This document shows positions 8,134-16,433 of a DNA stretch of 64,000 nucleotides, in pieces (position 1 is the stretch's first letter; each line of letters starts with the position of its first letter). The position numbers and the translations under genes are program-made. Source of the stretch: Skeletonema marinoi. Lineage: Eukaryota; Bacillariophyta; Thalassiosirophyceae; Thalassiosirales; Thalassiosiraceae. Location of the stretch: NCBI GenBank assembly GCA_030544225.1, contig CM060492.1, positions 1,054,001 to 1,118,000 on the forward strand. The letters are read 5' to 3'. The notes beneath the pieces are model-generated. The model searched no databases. It worked only from the letters and a program-made list of their open reading frames with translations, and was not told where the DNA came from.

Positions 8134-11100
8134 CTACCTTTTGTTTACAATGGTCACATGCTCCCGAATGTTGTCAAGGAATGAAGAGTTACTAACTGAA
8201 GAGAAATTTCTTACCTTCCTTGAATATGCCACATCGACTGACAAAAAGACAAGCTTCTCTTTAGCACGAGTAGCAGCGACGTGTGCCAGCCTCCTCTCTT
8301 CATTCAAATGCCTTTCTTCAGGACTACCACGTTCTTCCGCTGCTATGCTCGCGAAGTAAGCAGCACACTCCTTGTCGCACTTCCCACCAATTATAGCATT
8401 ACAATTTGAAACATGACGCAATGGGACTTCATCGTCGCGACAAGACGTTGGGAGGAACCCCTCATTCAAGTAGGGAACATAGACGTCACTCCACTCTAGT
8501 CCCTTTGCCCGATGTACAGAGCTAATTGTCACCTTATCATCATCTGCGAATGCGTGAGGTTGATCCTCTACAGTAGAATGCTGTAGCATAATCCCAGCAA
8601 GAAACTCTTCAACGACACTGCGACCTAACGCAGCAGGAGCCAGAACAATTTCATCTACAACATGATCTGGCAAAGATTCAAGTGCATATGCTGCCCTATT
8701 CTCCAAGACTACTTTCCTTGAAAGATCTAGCAAGGATGGAATGCTTTTGGAGTCTCGCAGGATTTTCTCTCGCTTGTTCCAATCATCAACGTGTTGTGTA
8801 GCCAATTCAATTAGGAGACTAATTTCTTCTGGATAGTAAACACGTTCAACTTTGTATGGATTTGCCGCTTCTGCATGTCTTGCCTTGACTGGTGAAGTGT
8901 CCACGGACTTTAGCAACGCAGGCTTCACCGCACCACTCTTATTTGAGTCGCTTTCATCACCACATTCATCATCATCATCATCATCATCTTCTTCTTCTCT
9001 CTCTTGTTCTTTTACCCCAACGCTTTGATCATCTTCATCATCACTTTCATCATCTTCGTCATTATCGCTAGCTTTGACTTTATTTTTGGTTTTGTAGAAT
9101 TCACTAAGCCCTGTTTCCTTCCAAAGATACTTCAGAAGATCAGGCAAAGACATGATATTGAGTTTTCCTTGATACGTTCCAATCTGAGCAAGAAATTCAC
9201 TCAATGCATTGTGTCGTGAAGTTGTCAACCCCACATTCTTCTCTACCATGACCTTAGCAGCTTCTTGCAGGAAGGTGATAGAAGTCAACTTATCGCCCTC
9301 TTTGCGCATGGTATTGTCATCGAGAAATTCCTCGATGATTGGGATCACTTTATCTTTTGGCAATCTCCTAGGGGGCTGATTGATACTGCGTGTGAAAGCT
9401 TCATCGTTAGGACTACTCCTGATCGATAACTGTAGATATGCAACCAGATCACGGACAGATGCCCGTTCAAAAATAGATTTGCCCCCGACAACGACGAAAG
9501 GAACTTTCTTCTCTGCTAGTTCCTTTTGCAAATGCGTAGTAAGCGAACCAATGCCTCCCATCTTCAGGCATCGAAATAATGCAGCCATTTCTTTCCACCG
9601 AATCCGATCATCTTCGTGGCGTTTTATCATTCCGGCAACAATTTGTTTCGCTTGTTGCGTCTGAGACGAGCATTCCCATACTTCAACAGGATGTCCCTCC
9701 GGTTTTGTTGGCCGTAGAGTCTTTGGGTGTCGCCACTTGTCTCCCTCAAGAAATGCTGACGCAACAGTGAGAACATTTTTGCTTGATCTATGATTGTCAA
9801 TCAAAACTTCTTCCTGTACTGCAATGTTCTTCTCAGCAAACTCTTCCTTTAGACGATCAAAATTACCAGGCGAAGCCCCTCGAAACTCATAGATACACTG
9901 GTCATCGTCTCCGACAACAGTTAAGCATCCTCTCTTAACAATCCTTTTGAGCATTAGAGCTTGCATTTGAGAGTTATCCTGGTATTCATCAACAACTACG
10001 TGGGTGTATCTTTCATGGAATTGCTTCGCAAGCCGCTCATCGCTAAGCACATTTTCTGCAAATAGAAGAAGCATTGTATCAAAATCGATACGCCCAGTTT
10101 CGCGCTGTAGCCTATCATACAATTGCCAAACTTGCGAATCTTCAAACGGGTACTCGTTGTAGTCATGACTACCAAGTCGAGCCTTACGAACAAGTTCTAG
10201 AGATTCTTTGCATCGGTTGTTGCTCTTCTTTCCTATCCAGCGACTCTCCAAGTCACATTCTTTTTTTCCAAGTAGTTTCAGATAGCACATCTTTCTCAAA
10301 AGAAAGGTCCTCTTGGCATTAACCTCATTCTGAATGGCATCTACTTCCTCCGGTTTCATGTCTTTCTTCTTCTTTCTCTTCTTGATAATTCTCTCTGCTT
10401 CAACTTTCGCGGTGTGGGCTAGTCCATCATACAACTCTTGATGTCTTGTTTGAAAAGCTTTGAGCACATCGTCCCACGTTGATGATTCTTCTTCCAGCTT
10501 TAGCTTCCGCACGCATCTCTCAAGCCGCTTACTGTCTAGAATTAGCTCGAAGACTTGTTTCATAAGAGCCATTTCACCCGATTTGGGAGTTAGCACACTT
10601 GGTCGCTGACCAAGGCCACAATGCTTCCATGATCGACATACCCACGAGTATGCCAGGGCGTGAAACGTCTTGATCGTAGGAAGATCTGTCTCTCTACCAA
10701 ATGCCCGAGTGACGCGTTCAATAACCTCCTCTGTAGCCAGTTTTGAAAAGGTGACAATCAAGATATTTTTCGGATCAATGTGATGGATATTGATGAAAGA
10801 GATTGCCCTTTGCACCATTGTGTGTGTCTTTCCAGTGCCGGCACATGCACGGACAGATAGAGGAATGTTGGGAGGACATTCTACCACTCGTTGCTGCTCA
10901 GCGTTGAGTGGGACAGTGCTTACTACGTGTCTTATCAAATTACTCTCCGTCGGAAGTAATTGAATCGGATTTGTTGGAACTGTTATCGCATCTCTTTCAA
11001 ATAGACTTTGTTCAATACCTTGTTCGACCCTCTTCTTTACCTCATCAGTCATGGAGAAGCTGATCTTTGATGGAGACTTGTTCTTCTGGATCCTTGCCGC

Positions 11101-11430
11101 ACTGAAACCCATTGCCTCCATTGATTTTTGCCTCTGATTTGTTTTCTTCTTCTTTGCGGCAGGAGGGAAGAGTTCTCTCTTTGAAGGACTCTCAGTTGCT
11201 CCATCCTTTGAAGGTTGTCGCTTTCTGATGGAAAAGTGTTCATCAACACCTTTACCTTCATTCGATTTATTCTTGGCAGCGATTGTACAACTCTTCGTCG
11301 GCGACAAATCCCTTGCAGAACTCGTCAAGGTGGCAGTTGTAGACGGCCGCTTTTTAACCAAGAAACGTTCAATGCCTTTTCCCGACTTCTTTGCGTCGGC
11401 CGCACCGCTTTTCTTCGGTGACGGCGCCAT
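8134..11430 (-). CDS. UvrD/Rep-type superfamily 1 DNA helicase
   Basis: Predicted 3'-5' DNA helicase, 1098 residues, single exon. The start ATG at 11430 has context GCCATGG. Helicase motifs: Walker A RACAGTGKTHTM (about 195), DEYQDNSQ (about 483), GDDDQCIYEFRGA (about 513), DNHRSS, SSVHRAKGLEW (about 976) and VAATRAKEKLVFLS (about 1055). The 2B region carries a highly acidic insert (DDDDDDDE-type, about residues 800-850). A Cys-containing insert (SNCNAIIGGKCDKEC) sits before motif VI. The N-terminal 130 residues are basic and disordered, with two similar segments, GIERFLVKKR and GVDEHFSIRKR; the first contains RFLVK (residues 22-26), which fits the APIM PCNA-binding pattern. By analogy with Srs2 a role in recombination or replication repair is inferred. 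The helicase core is certain. Confidence 0.93.
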   Translation of the reverse strand: MAPSPKKSGAADAKKSGKGIERFLVKKRPSTTATLTSSARDLSPTKSCTIAAKNKSNEGKGVDEHFSIRKRQPSKDGATESPSKRELFPPAAKKKKTNQRQKSMEAMGFSAARIQKNKSPSKISFSMTDEVKKRVEQGIEQSLFERDAITVPTNPIQLLPTESNLIRHVVSTVPLNAEQQRVVECPPNIPLSVRACAGTGKTHTMVQRAISFINIHHIDPKNILIVTFSKLATEEVIERVTRAFGRETDLPTIKTFHALAYSWVCRSWKHCGLGQRPSVLTPKSGEMALMKQVFELILDSKRLERCVRKLKLEEESSTWDDVLKAFQTRHQELYDGLAHTAKVEAERIIKKRKKKKDMKPEEVDAIQNEVNAKRTFLLRKMCYLKLLGKKECDLESRWIGKKSNNRCKESLELVRKARLGSHDYNEYPFEDSQVWQLYDRLQRETGRIDFDTMLLLFAENVLSDERLAKQFHERYTHVVVDEYQDNSQMQALMLKRIVKRGCLTVVGDDDQCIYEFRGASPGNFDRLKEEFAEKNIAVQEEVLIDNHRSSKNVLTVASAFLEGDKWRHPKTLRPTKPEGHPVEVWECSSQTQQAKQIVAGMIKRHEDDRIRWKEMAALFRCLKMGGIGSLTTHLQKELAEKKVPFVVVGGKSIFERASVRDLVAYLQLSIRSSPNDEAFTRSINQPPRRLPKDKVIPIIEEFLDDNTMRKEGDKLTSITFLQEAAKVMVEKNVGLTTSRHNALSEFLAQIGTYQGKLNIMSLPDLLKYLWKETGLSEFYKTKNKVKASDNDEDDESDDEDDQSVGVKEQEREEEDDDDDDDECGDESDSNKSGAVKPALLKSVDTSPVKARHAEAANPYKVERVYYPEEISLLIELATQHVDDWNKREKILRDSKSIPSLLDLSRKVVLENRAAYALESLPDHVVDEIVLAPAALGRSVVEEFLAGIMLQHSTVEDQPHAFADDDKVTISSVHRAKGLEWSDVYVPYLNEGFLPTSCRDDEVPLRHVSNCNAIIGGKCDKECAAYFASIAAEERGSPEERHLNEERRLAHVAATRAKEKLVFLSVDVAYSRKVRNFSSVSNSSFLDNIREHVTIVNKR

Positions 11431-11662
11431 GGCTGACTTATGTGTTCATCGATATCACCAAGACAACTCAAAGAGTGAATTGAAATGGTATGCAAGGTGT
11501 CAAAGCAAGGAGAAAATGACTACTAGCAGATTTTTGGCGATATCCAGCGTATACAGGGAGTACCTCGAACTGTACCCCCTGGGGGGTACAAATTTTTGAC
11601 TAGGCTGGGATCAAGGGGGGTACAAGTCGAAAATGTCAGCTTGCTTTGTGCTAGTAATCCCT

Positions 11663-12187
11663 GGAGGCTGCGGGAAAGTACAGTATTGGTACATACATAC
11701 CTACGTACTTTGATAACGAATCCACTTTACACATCCGTTGAAATGTGTAAAGTGGATTTTTTGGCAAAGTCGCCAGAAAATCCACTTTACACAAAGCAGT
11801 CGCCAGATAATCCACTTTACACATCCACTTTACACATCAACATAATCATCGTGTGGCTGCAAAGAAACCATCGCCCCCATGTACTCCCTTCTTCAATATA
11901 TTGACGCCGACCACCCTTAACTCGCTCTGCTCGCCGCCGCCGCCCATCGTTTATGGTGTGCCATCGTGACCGATGAAATGAACGGACCGGACCGGCCCCA
12001 AAAGTCTAGTCGACTCTGTGAATTGGACTCCAACCGCACCATCGTGCTTTCATTGAACAATATAAATCGACGCCGGTTGAGTTTCTTTGGGATGATGTAG
12101 ATCTTTGCTGTGTCATATGGAGAAAATTAGATGTACACAACTACTAAGACAGAGCCCATACAATCATCTCTCATCTCATGAGGGCAC
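11663..12187 (+). repeat. Left 525-bp terminal inverted repeat
   Basis: Runs from GGAGGCTGCGGGAAAGTAC to CATGAGGGCAC. The subterminal motif ATCCACTTTACACA lies in the first 180 bp as four forward and one reverse copy, with CGCCAGA spacers. The inner two thirds have no repeats or genes. Confidence 0.9.
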
Positions 12188-12263
12188 GGGAGGATAGCTC
12201 CGACATATCTTGATCACTTAAAGCAGCAACAAAACCAACAACATGAGTGACACCGAACGAAGA

Positions 12264-12985
12264 TAACGATTGAAATGATTATGATGGAAGCTTCGATCAC
12301 ATAGATTTTGATTGCGGATGAGCCGCCTTCTATAGAGTCGGGATGATGATGACATGAATATGTGAAGGAGAAGATGGTGATGTTGGAGGAGGACACGATA
12401 TTGATACAACAACCAACTAACAACATAGTCATCAACAACACTCCACACTACTCGAACAGGATTGGACGCAAGTGTCTACAGCGGAGCGTATCACTAGGAG
12501 TACGAATCATTGATCGCGCCCGCCCTTTGGCTTGCCCTCTGTCTTCATGGATCTGAGTGTAATCAACACATCATGTTGTTCACTGCTTAAAAGAAATGTA
12601 TTTCGCGAGTTGGGAGAACGAAGCACCGTTTATGAACAGCTACATTGCGACCAACCCATCATGTCCTCGGTGCATTCTCAGCAGCGTCTTTCTGGATTTC
12701 ACCAAGGGTGATTTCACACATCATGACAATTCTGTGAGTTAGCGAGTGCAAACAGTAGCTGCGCGGTTGTGCTTTAAGAGATGATTCGAATGAAGCTGCG
12801 GGGTTGTGTTTCAAGAGATGATTCGAATGATAGACATCTTATTATTTCGTCATTATGGATTTGGAGTGTCACCTTGGGGCTTCAAATTGAGATTGTAGTG
12901 GTAAATTAAGCTGAGTAGAAGTTACAATGAGCTGCCTTTTTACGGCTGTACTTAGATGGTTATCACGAACGAAGACTCGACCTTC
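12264..12985 (+). repeat. Core repeat, copy 1 (shared with 34.6-35.3 kb)
   Basis: About 700 bp of the element core matches 34617-35298 in inverted orientation with scattered substitutions and small indels. Recognisable shared blocks include ATTGCGGATGAGCCGCC, CACTCCACACTACTCGAAC-type sequence, AAATGTATTTCGCGAGTTGG and GGAGTGTCACCTTGGGGCTT. Copy 1 holds an extra stretch of about 30 bp near 12920-12950, and copy 2 lacks about 19 bp near the start. Confidence 0.8.
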
Positions 12986-13214
12986 AAAATAAAGAGTGGT
13001 TGATCGTCATGGTGTACTATCTATCACTTTCTGCAAACTCCGTTTTCTTTATCTTCTTCTCACACTGCTGCTCATCATAATCATCATCATTACCCAAACA
13101 CACTGCTGATTTCGGAAAGGAAATAGCTTGTACGAAAATATGCCCTCTTTCCGCCCAATCCACCCGAATAATTCGAGTTATCTGCCTCCCTACCGTAAAC
13201 CTTGAGAAAGTAAA

Positions 13215-13739
13215 GTGCCCTCATGAGATGAGAGATGATTGTATGGGCTCTGTCTTAGTAGTTGTGTACATCTAATTTTCTCCATATGACACAGCAAAGA
13301 TCTACATCATCCCAAAGAAACTCAACCGGCGTCGATTTATATTGTTCAATGAAAGCACGATGGTGCGGTTGGAGTCCAATTCACAGAGTCGACTAGACTT
13401 TTGGGGCCGGTCCGGTCCGTTCATTTCATCGGTCACGATGGCACACCATAAACGATGGGCGGCGGCGGCGAGCAGAGCGAGTTAAGGGTGGTCGGCGTCA
13501 ATATATTGAAGAAGGGAGTACATGGGGGCGATGGTTTCTTTGCAGCCACACGATGATTATGTTGATGTGTAAAGTGGATGTGTAAAGTGGATTATCTGGC
13601 GACTGCTTTGTGTAAAGTGGATTTTCTGGCGACTTTGCCAAAAAATCCACTTTACACATTTCAACGGATGTGTAAAGTGGATTCGTTATCAAAGTACGTA
13701 GGTATGTATGTACCAATACTGTACTTTCCCGCAGCCTCC
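13215..13739 (-). repeat. Right 525-bp terminal inverted repeat
   Basis: Inverted counterpart of the left arm, with the same five subterminal motif copies and the same length. The arm ends 102 bp before the right end of the older repeat it inserted into and about 260 bp before the alcohol dehydrogenase start. Confidence 0.9.
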
Positions 13740-13997
13740 TGTAATTGAGGAGGGGGGTACAAAAATTTGACACTGAGGCTGAGGTTAGGAGGGGGGATAC
13801 AAGTGAAATTTGGGGGTTACAGTTCGAGGTACTCCCCCTTGTAGTACGTCGGAATTCAATAAGAAAAAGTACTCCCCACGAATTGGAAATCCCAATCACC
13901 ATGTCGGTCGCGCCGAATCTAGTGTCAAAGCCGATAGTAGACACTTTAGCATTCCATTTCCGCCACAAGCACAGGCAGCACCACGTTGAGCTGGACA

Positions 13998-15074
13998 ATG
14001 AAAGCAGCAGTATACAGATCGTTTAGTGGCCCCATCAAAATAGAAGATGTGCCTCATCCAACTGCACCAGCATCCGGGGTTGTCATCCAAGTGATGGCTA
14101 CTGGTGTCTGCCGCTCTGACTGGCATGGATGGAAGGGCCATGACAGCGATGTAATAGATCACGGCTTGCCATTTGTACCCGGTCATGAGGTTAGCGGCAT
14201 AATCGTCGAGGTTGGAAATGACGTTACCAAATTCAAACTTGGTGACCGGGTAGCCGTACCATTTATCCTATCTTGTGGACAGTGCTCCATGTGCTCTACA
14301 CACAATCGGCCTACAATCTGTGAAAAGCAAGAACAGCCCGGATTTACCATGTATGGTAGTTATGCAGAGTATTTGGCACTGCCAAGAGCTGATAGAAACT
14401 TGAGCATTATCCCAGGTAGTGTTTCATTCATAGAAGCTGCAGCACTCGGATGTAGGTTTACAACTGCATTTCGTGCCGTAGTACAACAAGGTGGAGTTGC
14501 ATCACACACGACTGTGGCTATCTTTGGATGCGGAGGATTGGGTCTATCTTGCGTCATGATTGCAGCAGCATATGGAGCAAAACAAATCATAGCAATTGAT
14601 GTATCAGACAAGGCTTTGGAAAAGGCAAAAGAGGTGGGCGCCACTGATGTAGTAAATGCAAAAACAAAGGATGCACGTAAGAAGGTCGCAGAGCTAACAA
14701 AAGGAATGGGTGCAGATGTGACAATTGATGCAGCAGGTTTCAAAGCAACATGCGAAGATGCAATTCACTGCACACGAAGAGGGGGAAGAATGGTACAGGT
14801 TGGGCTTCCAATTGGAGACCAAAATCCTATTGTACCCATGGGAATGATAGCAGGCAAGGAGTTGGAAATCGTTGGGTCTCATGGGTGTGATGCTAGTGAC
14901 ATGCCAAAGATATTGTCATTGGTCGAGTCTGGAAAACTTGATCCAAAGAAGCTGATTGAGAGAGAAGTGTCACTTGAGCTCGGTGCAAAGGCTTTGATGG
15001 ATATGGATTTTGGTAGCCCAATTGGTATGGTCATGATTACACAATTCACTGATGCACCACAGAGTAAATATTGA
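13998..15074 (+). CDS. Zinc-dependent alcohol dehydrogenase (MDR family)
   Basis: Medium-chain dehydrogenase/reductase, 358 residues, single exon, starting at the ATG at 13998. Catalytic zinc ligands are in GVCRSDWHGW (Cys) and VPGHE (His). The structural zinc site is complete, with four cysteines in CGQCSMCSTHNRPTIC. The NAD(P) motif is IFGCGGLGLS, followed by an acidic residue (IAIDVSDKA) favouring NAD. No leader is present, so it is probably cytosolic. The substrate cannot be told from sequence. The protein reads like bacterial zinc alcohol dehydrogenases throughout, so a bacterial origin is possible but not shown. The start is about 160 bp from the end of the split repeat, so the nested insertion lies just outside or within its promoter. 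Confidence 0.93.
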   Translation: MKAAVYRSFSGPIKIEDVPHPTAPASGVVIQVMATGVCRSDWHGWKGHDSDVIDHGLPFVPGHEVSGIIVEVGNDVTKFKLGDRVAVPFILSCGQCSMCSTHNRPTICEKQEQPGFTMYGSYAEYLALPRADRNLSIIPGSVSFIEAAALGCRFTTAFRAVVQQGGVASHTTVAIFGCGGLGLSCVMIAAAYGAKQIIAIDVSDKALEKAKEVGATDVVNAKTKDARKKVAELTKGMGADVTIDAAGFKATCEDAIHCTRRGGRMVQVGLPIGDQNPIVPMGMIAGKELEIVGSHGCDASDMPKILSLVESGKLDPKKLIEREVSLELGAKALMDMDFGSPIGMVMITQFTDAPQSKY

Positions 15075-15509
15075 GAAAAGCCGAGTCAACACAGTTTTGA
15101 TGAAATAGATACTCTATCTATCTATCTTTCCTCGTGTGATGCATATATAGTGGGTGTTTTCTCAAATGCTGTTTGTCACCATCACAATCGATGATCAAAT
15201 TGTATATATGGTCATACTACAATACCGTCGATGTCACCTATTCAAATGATGGTGCTGCAACTGTACGCCTCCATCGAGCTTTTCGTTCTAACACTTCCTT
15301 ATAGAGTCATTCAACGTAGGAACTCAGTATGGTCGGTAGAGCGGCGGAGATAGATAGACAGTCAGCATCGCAGCAGGCCAAAGGTCAAAGCAACAAAAGA
15401 ACACACTATCAATTAGAACAGTACTCTATTCAATATAGGTTGACTGCTGTGGAGATAGCAAGTCGATAAGCAGCAACGTTTAGTAACAGTATTGATCTCA
15501 GCCTGTAAC
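15075..15509. other. Intergenic, nothing recognised
   Basis: 435 bp between two same-strand genes. No repeat, RNA gene or conserved motif stands out. Confidence 0.5.
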
Positions 15510-16358
15510 ATGCCGCCATCATCACGGAGAAAAGGCGGTGCATGTCGATGTTGTGACAACGATGACACGAAGACATTCGTCAGTACACTTGTTGGGCAAC
15601 TGACGAGTTTACAACTGTGTTCAAGTGACGAAGAATATACATCAGTTGCTGAAGCAATTGCTTCCTCTTCCTCCTCATCACTCTCACTGGATGAAGCACC
15701 ACCTTCAAAAGAAGATCTAGAAGAGATAGTATTAACATTGGTGGACTATTTTGAAGGCGACGTTGAAGAACACGATGCTAAGTATGTGATACATACAGTC
15801 GTGATGGATGTTTGGGGAGAAGACTTTGCTGAAAGTCTTGGTTGGATTAACAATAATACAGCTGATTCCGATGAACATGATGATAACGAAGGTGATGAAA
15901 GTGATGATGACGATGATGGAGATTTTGTTGGAGAAGGTGAATGCCAATTATGTGAACGAGCAGTCAAGTTAACGCGACACCACCTCATTCCTAAGACAAC
16001 TTGGTCTCGCATAAAGAAACGCTTATGGAATGCAGCGTCTACAATTGAGACGTATCATTCACTTGATGATGAAATCTCACACGAGAAGAAAGAATTTACA
16101 CGTAACAAACTCGAGAAGATGCTAGGCATGACAGACATATCTGATACACCGAAATCCATAACTCATGATTCAGTACGCACGTATTTGTTCAAGGTGTGCT
16201 TGCTGTGCAGGCAATGTCATAGTGCAGTACATCGAATTCATACCGAAATGGAGCTAGCAACAGAATACAATACAATCGACAAGTTGTTTGGTGATGAAGA
16301 GTTATTGAAATTTGGCAAGTGGGCCAGCAAGCAACGCCCGGGTAAATATGCACTTTGA
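15510..16358 (+). CDS. HNH-type zinc-binding nuclease-like protein
   Basis: 282 residues from the ATG at 15510 (the upstream frame has no ATG). The N-terminal half is acidic and low in complexity. From about residue 150, CQLCERAVKLTRHHLIPKT supplies a CxxC pair and the central His-His of an HNH motif. After a helical stretch, CLLCRQCHSAVHRIH supplies the second CxxC pair and later histidine, followed by YNTIDKLFGDEELLKFGKWA. This architecture matches a eukaryotic HNH family present in fungi and algae with no settled function. The nuclease residues look intact. Nuclear or cytosolic location is inferred from the missing leader. It converges on the plastid repeat protein (75 bp). Confidence 0.85.
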   Translation: MPPSSRRKGGACRCCDNDDTKTFVSTLVGQLTSLQLCSSDEEYTSVAEAIASSSSSSLSLDEAPPSKEDLEEIVLTLVDYFEGDVEEHDAKYVIHTVVMDVWGEDFAESLGWINNNTADSDEHDDNEGDESDDDDDGDFVGEGECQLCERAVKLTRHHLIPKTTWSRIKKRLWNAASTIETYHSLDDEISHEKKEFTRNKLEKMLGMTDISDTPKSITHDSVRTYLFKVCLLCRQCHSAVHRIHTEMELATEYNTIDKLFGDEELLKFGKWASKQRPGKYAL

Positions 16359-16433
16359 TTCTGCAAGATATGTAAACCTTAATTTACAACAATTCAATGA
16401 AACATGCGTATCCGAGTTAACCTGAGAGCCACA

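Larger units (their letters stand above)
11659..13740. mobile_element. 2.08-kb DNA transposon-like element with 525-bp inverted repeats
   Basis: Left arm 11663-12187 and right arm 13215-13739 are inverted copies of equal length (525 bp). I saw no difference by eye, suggesting recent insertion or gene conversion. The element is flanked by GTAAT (11654-11658 and 13741-13745), a candidate 5-bp target duplication, supported by the uninterrupted paralogous site at 6.6 kb. Each arm carries five copies of a 14-bp motif ATCCACTTTACACA in both orientations near its outer end, resembling subterminal transposase-binding repeats. The 1.03 kb core (12188-13214) has no convincing gene, so the element is non-autonomous. 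The superfamily is not assignable: long arms recall Mutator-like or foldback elements, but the 5-bp duplication does not fit Mutator. Confidence 0.85.
11556..13836 (+). repeat. C/G-rich inverted-repeat element split by a younger insertion
   Basis: The outer ends GGGAGTACCTCGAACTGTAC (from 11556) and its near-complement (to 13836) form terminal inverted repeats of about 24 bp. Internal blocks (GGGGGGTACAAATTTTTGAC, GGGGGGTACAAGTCGAAAAT, GAGGAGGGGGGTACAAAAATT) match the intact copy at 6640-6735 in order. The sequence is interrupted after 11658 and resumes at 13741, where the 2.08 kb element inserted. No clear target duplication is seen for this outer element. Confidence 0.65.
11431..13997. other. 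Divergent gap filled with nested repeats
   Basis: Between the helicase and alcohol dehydrogenase starts lie 2567 bp, of which about 2.08 kb is a long-inverted-repeat element inside a roughly 195 bp repeat. Removing both leaves a divergent promoter gap of about 290 bp, a usual size for this window. Confidence 0.75.

Noticed and set aside
8940-9060. GAT/CAT-rich microsatellite-like tract
   Set aside because: It is the coding sequence of the acidic insert of the helicase, in frame, and not an independent repeat.
11596-11904. Open frame across the left arm of the long-inverted-repeat element, repeated identically in the right arm (13498-13998)
   Set aside because: The shared peptide is a translation of the subterminal motif array and flanking sequence. 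It has no domain, and it appears twice only because the arms are identical.
12362-12556. Open frame in the core repeat that is partly preserved in copy 2 (34977-35204)
   Set aside because: About 60 residues with no domain; similarity at the protein level is no better than the DNA similarity, and the two frames end differently. Not enough for a gene.
13998-15074. Alcohol dehydrogenase as cargo of the neighbouring mobile element
   Set aside because: The right arm and target duplication end at 13745, and the enclosing repeat at 13836, so the gene lies outside both.
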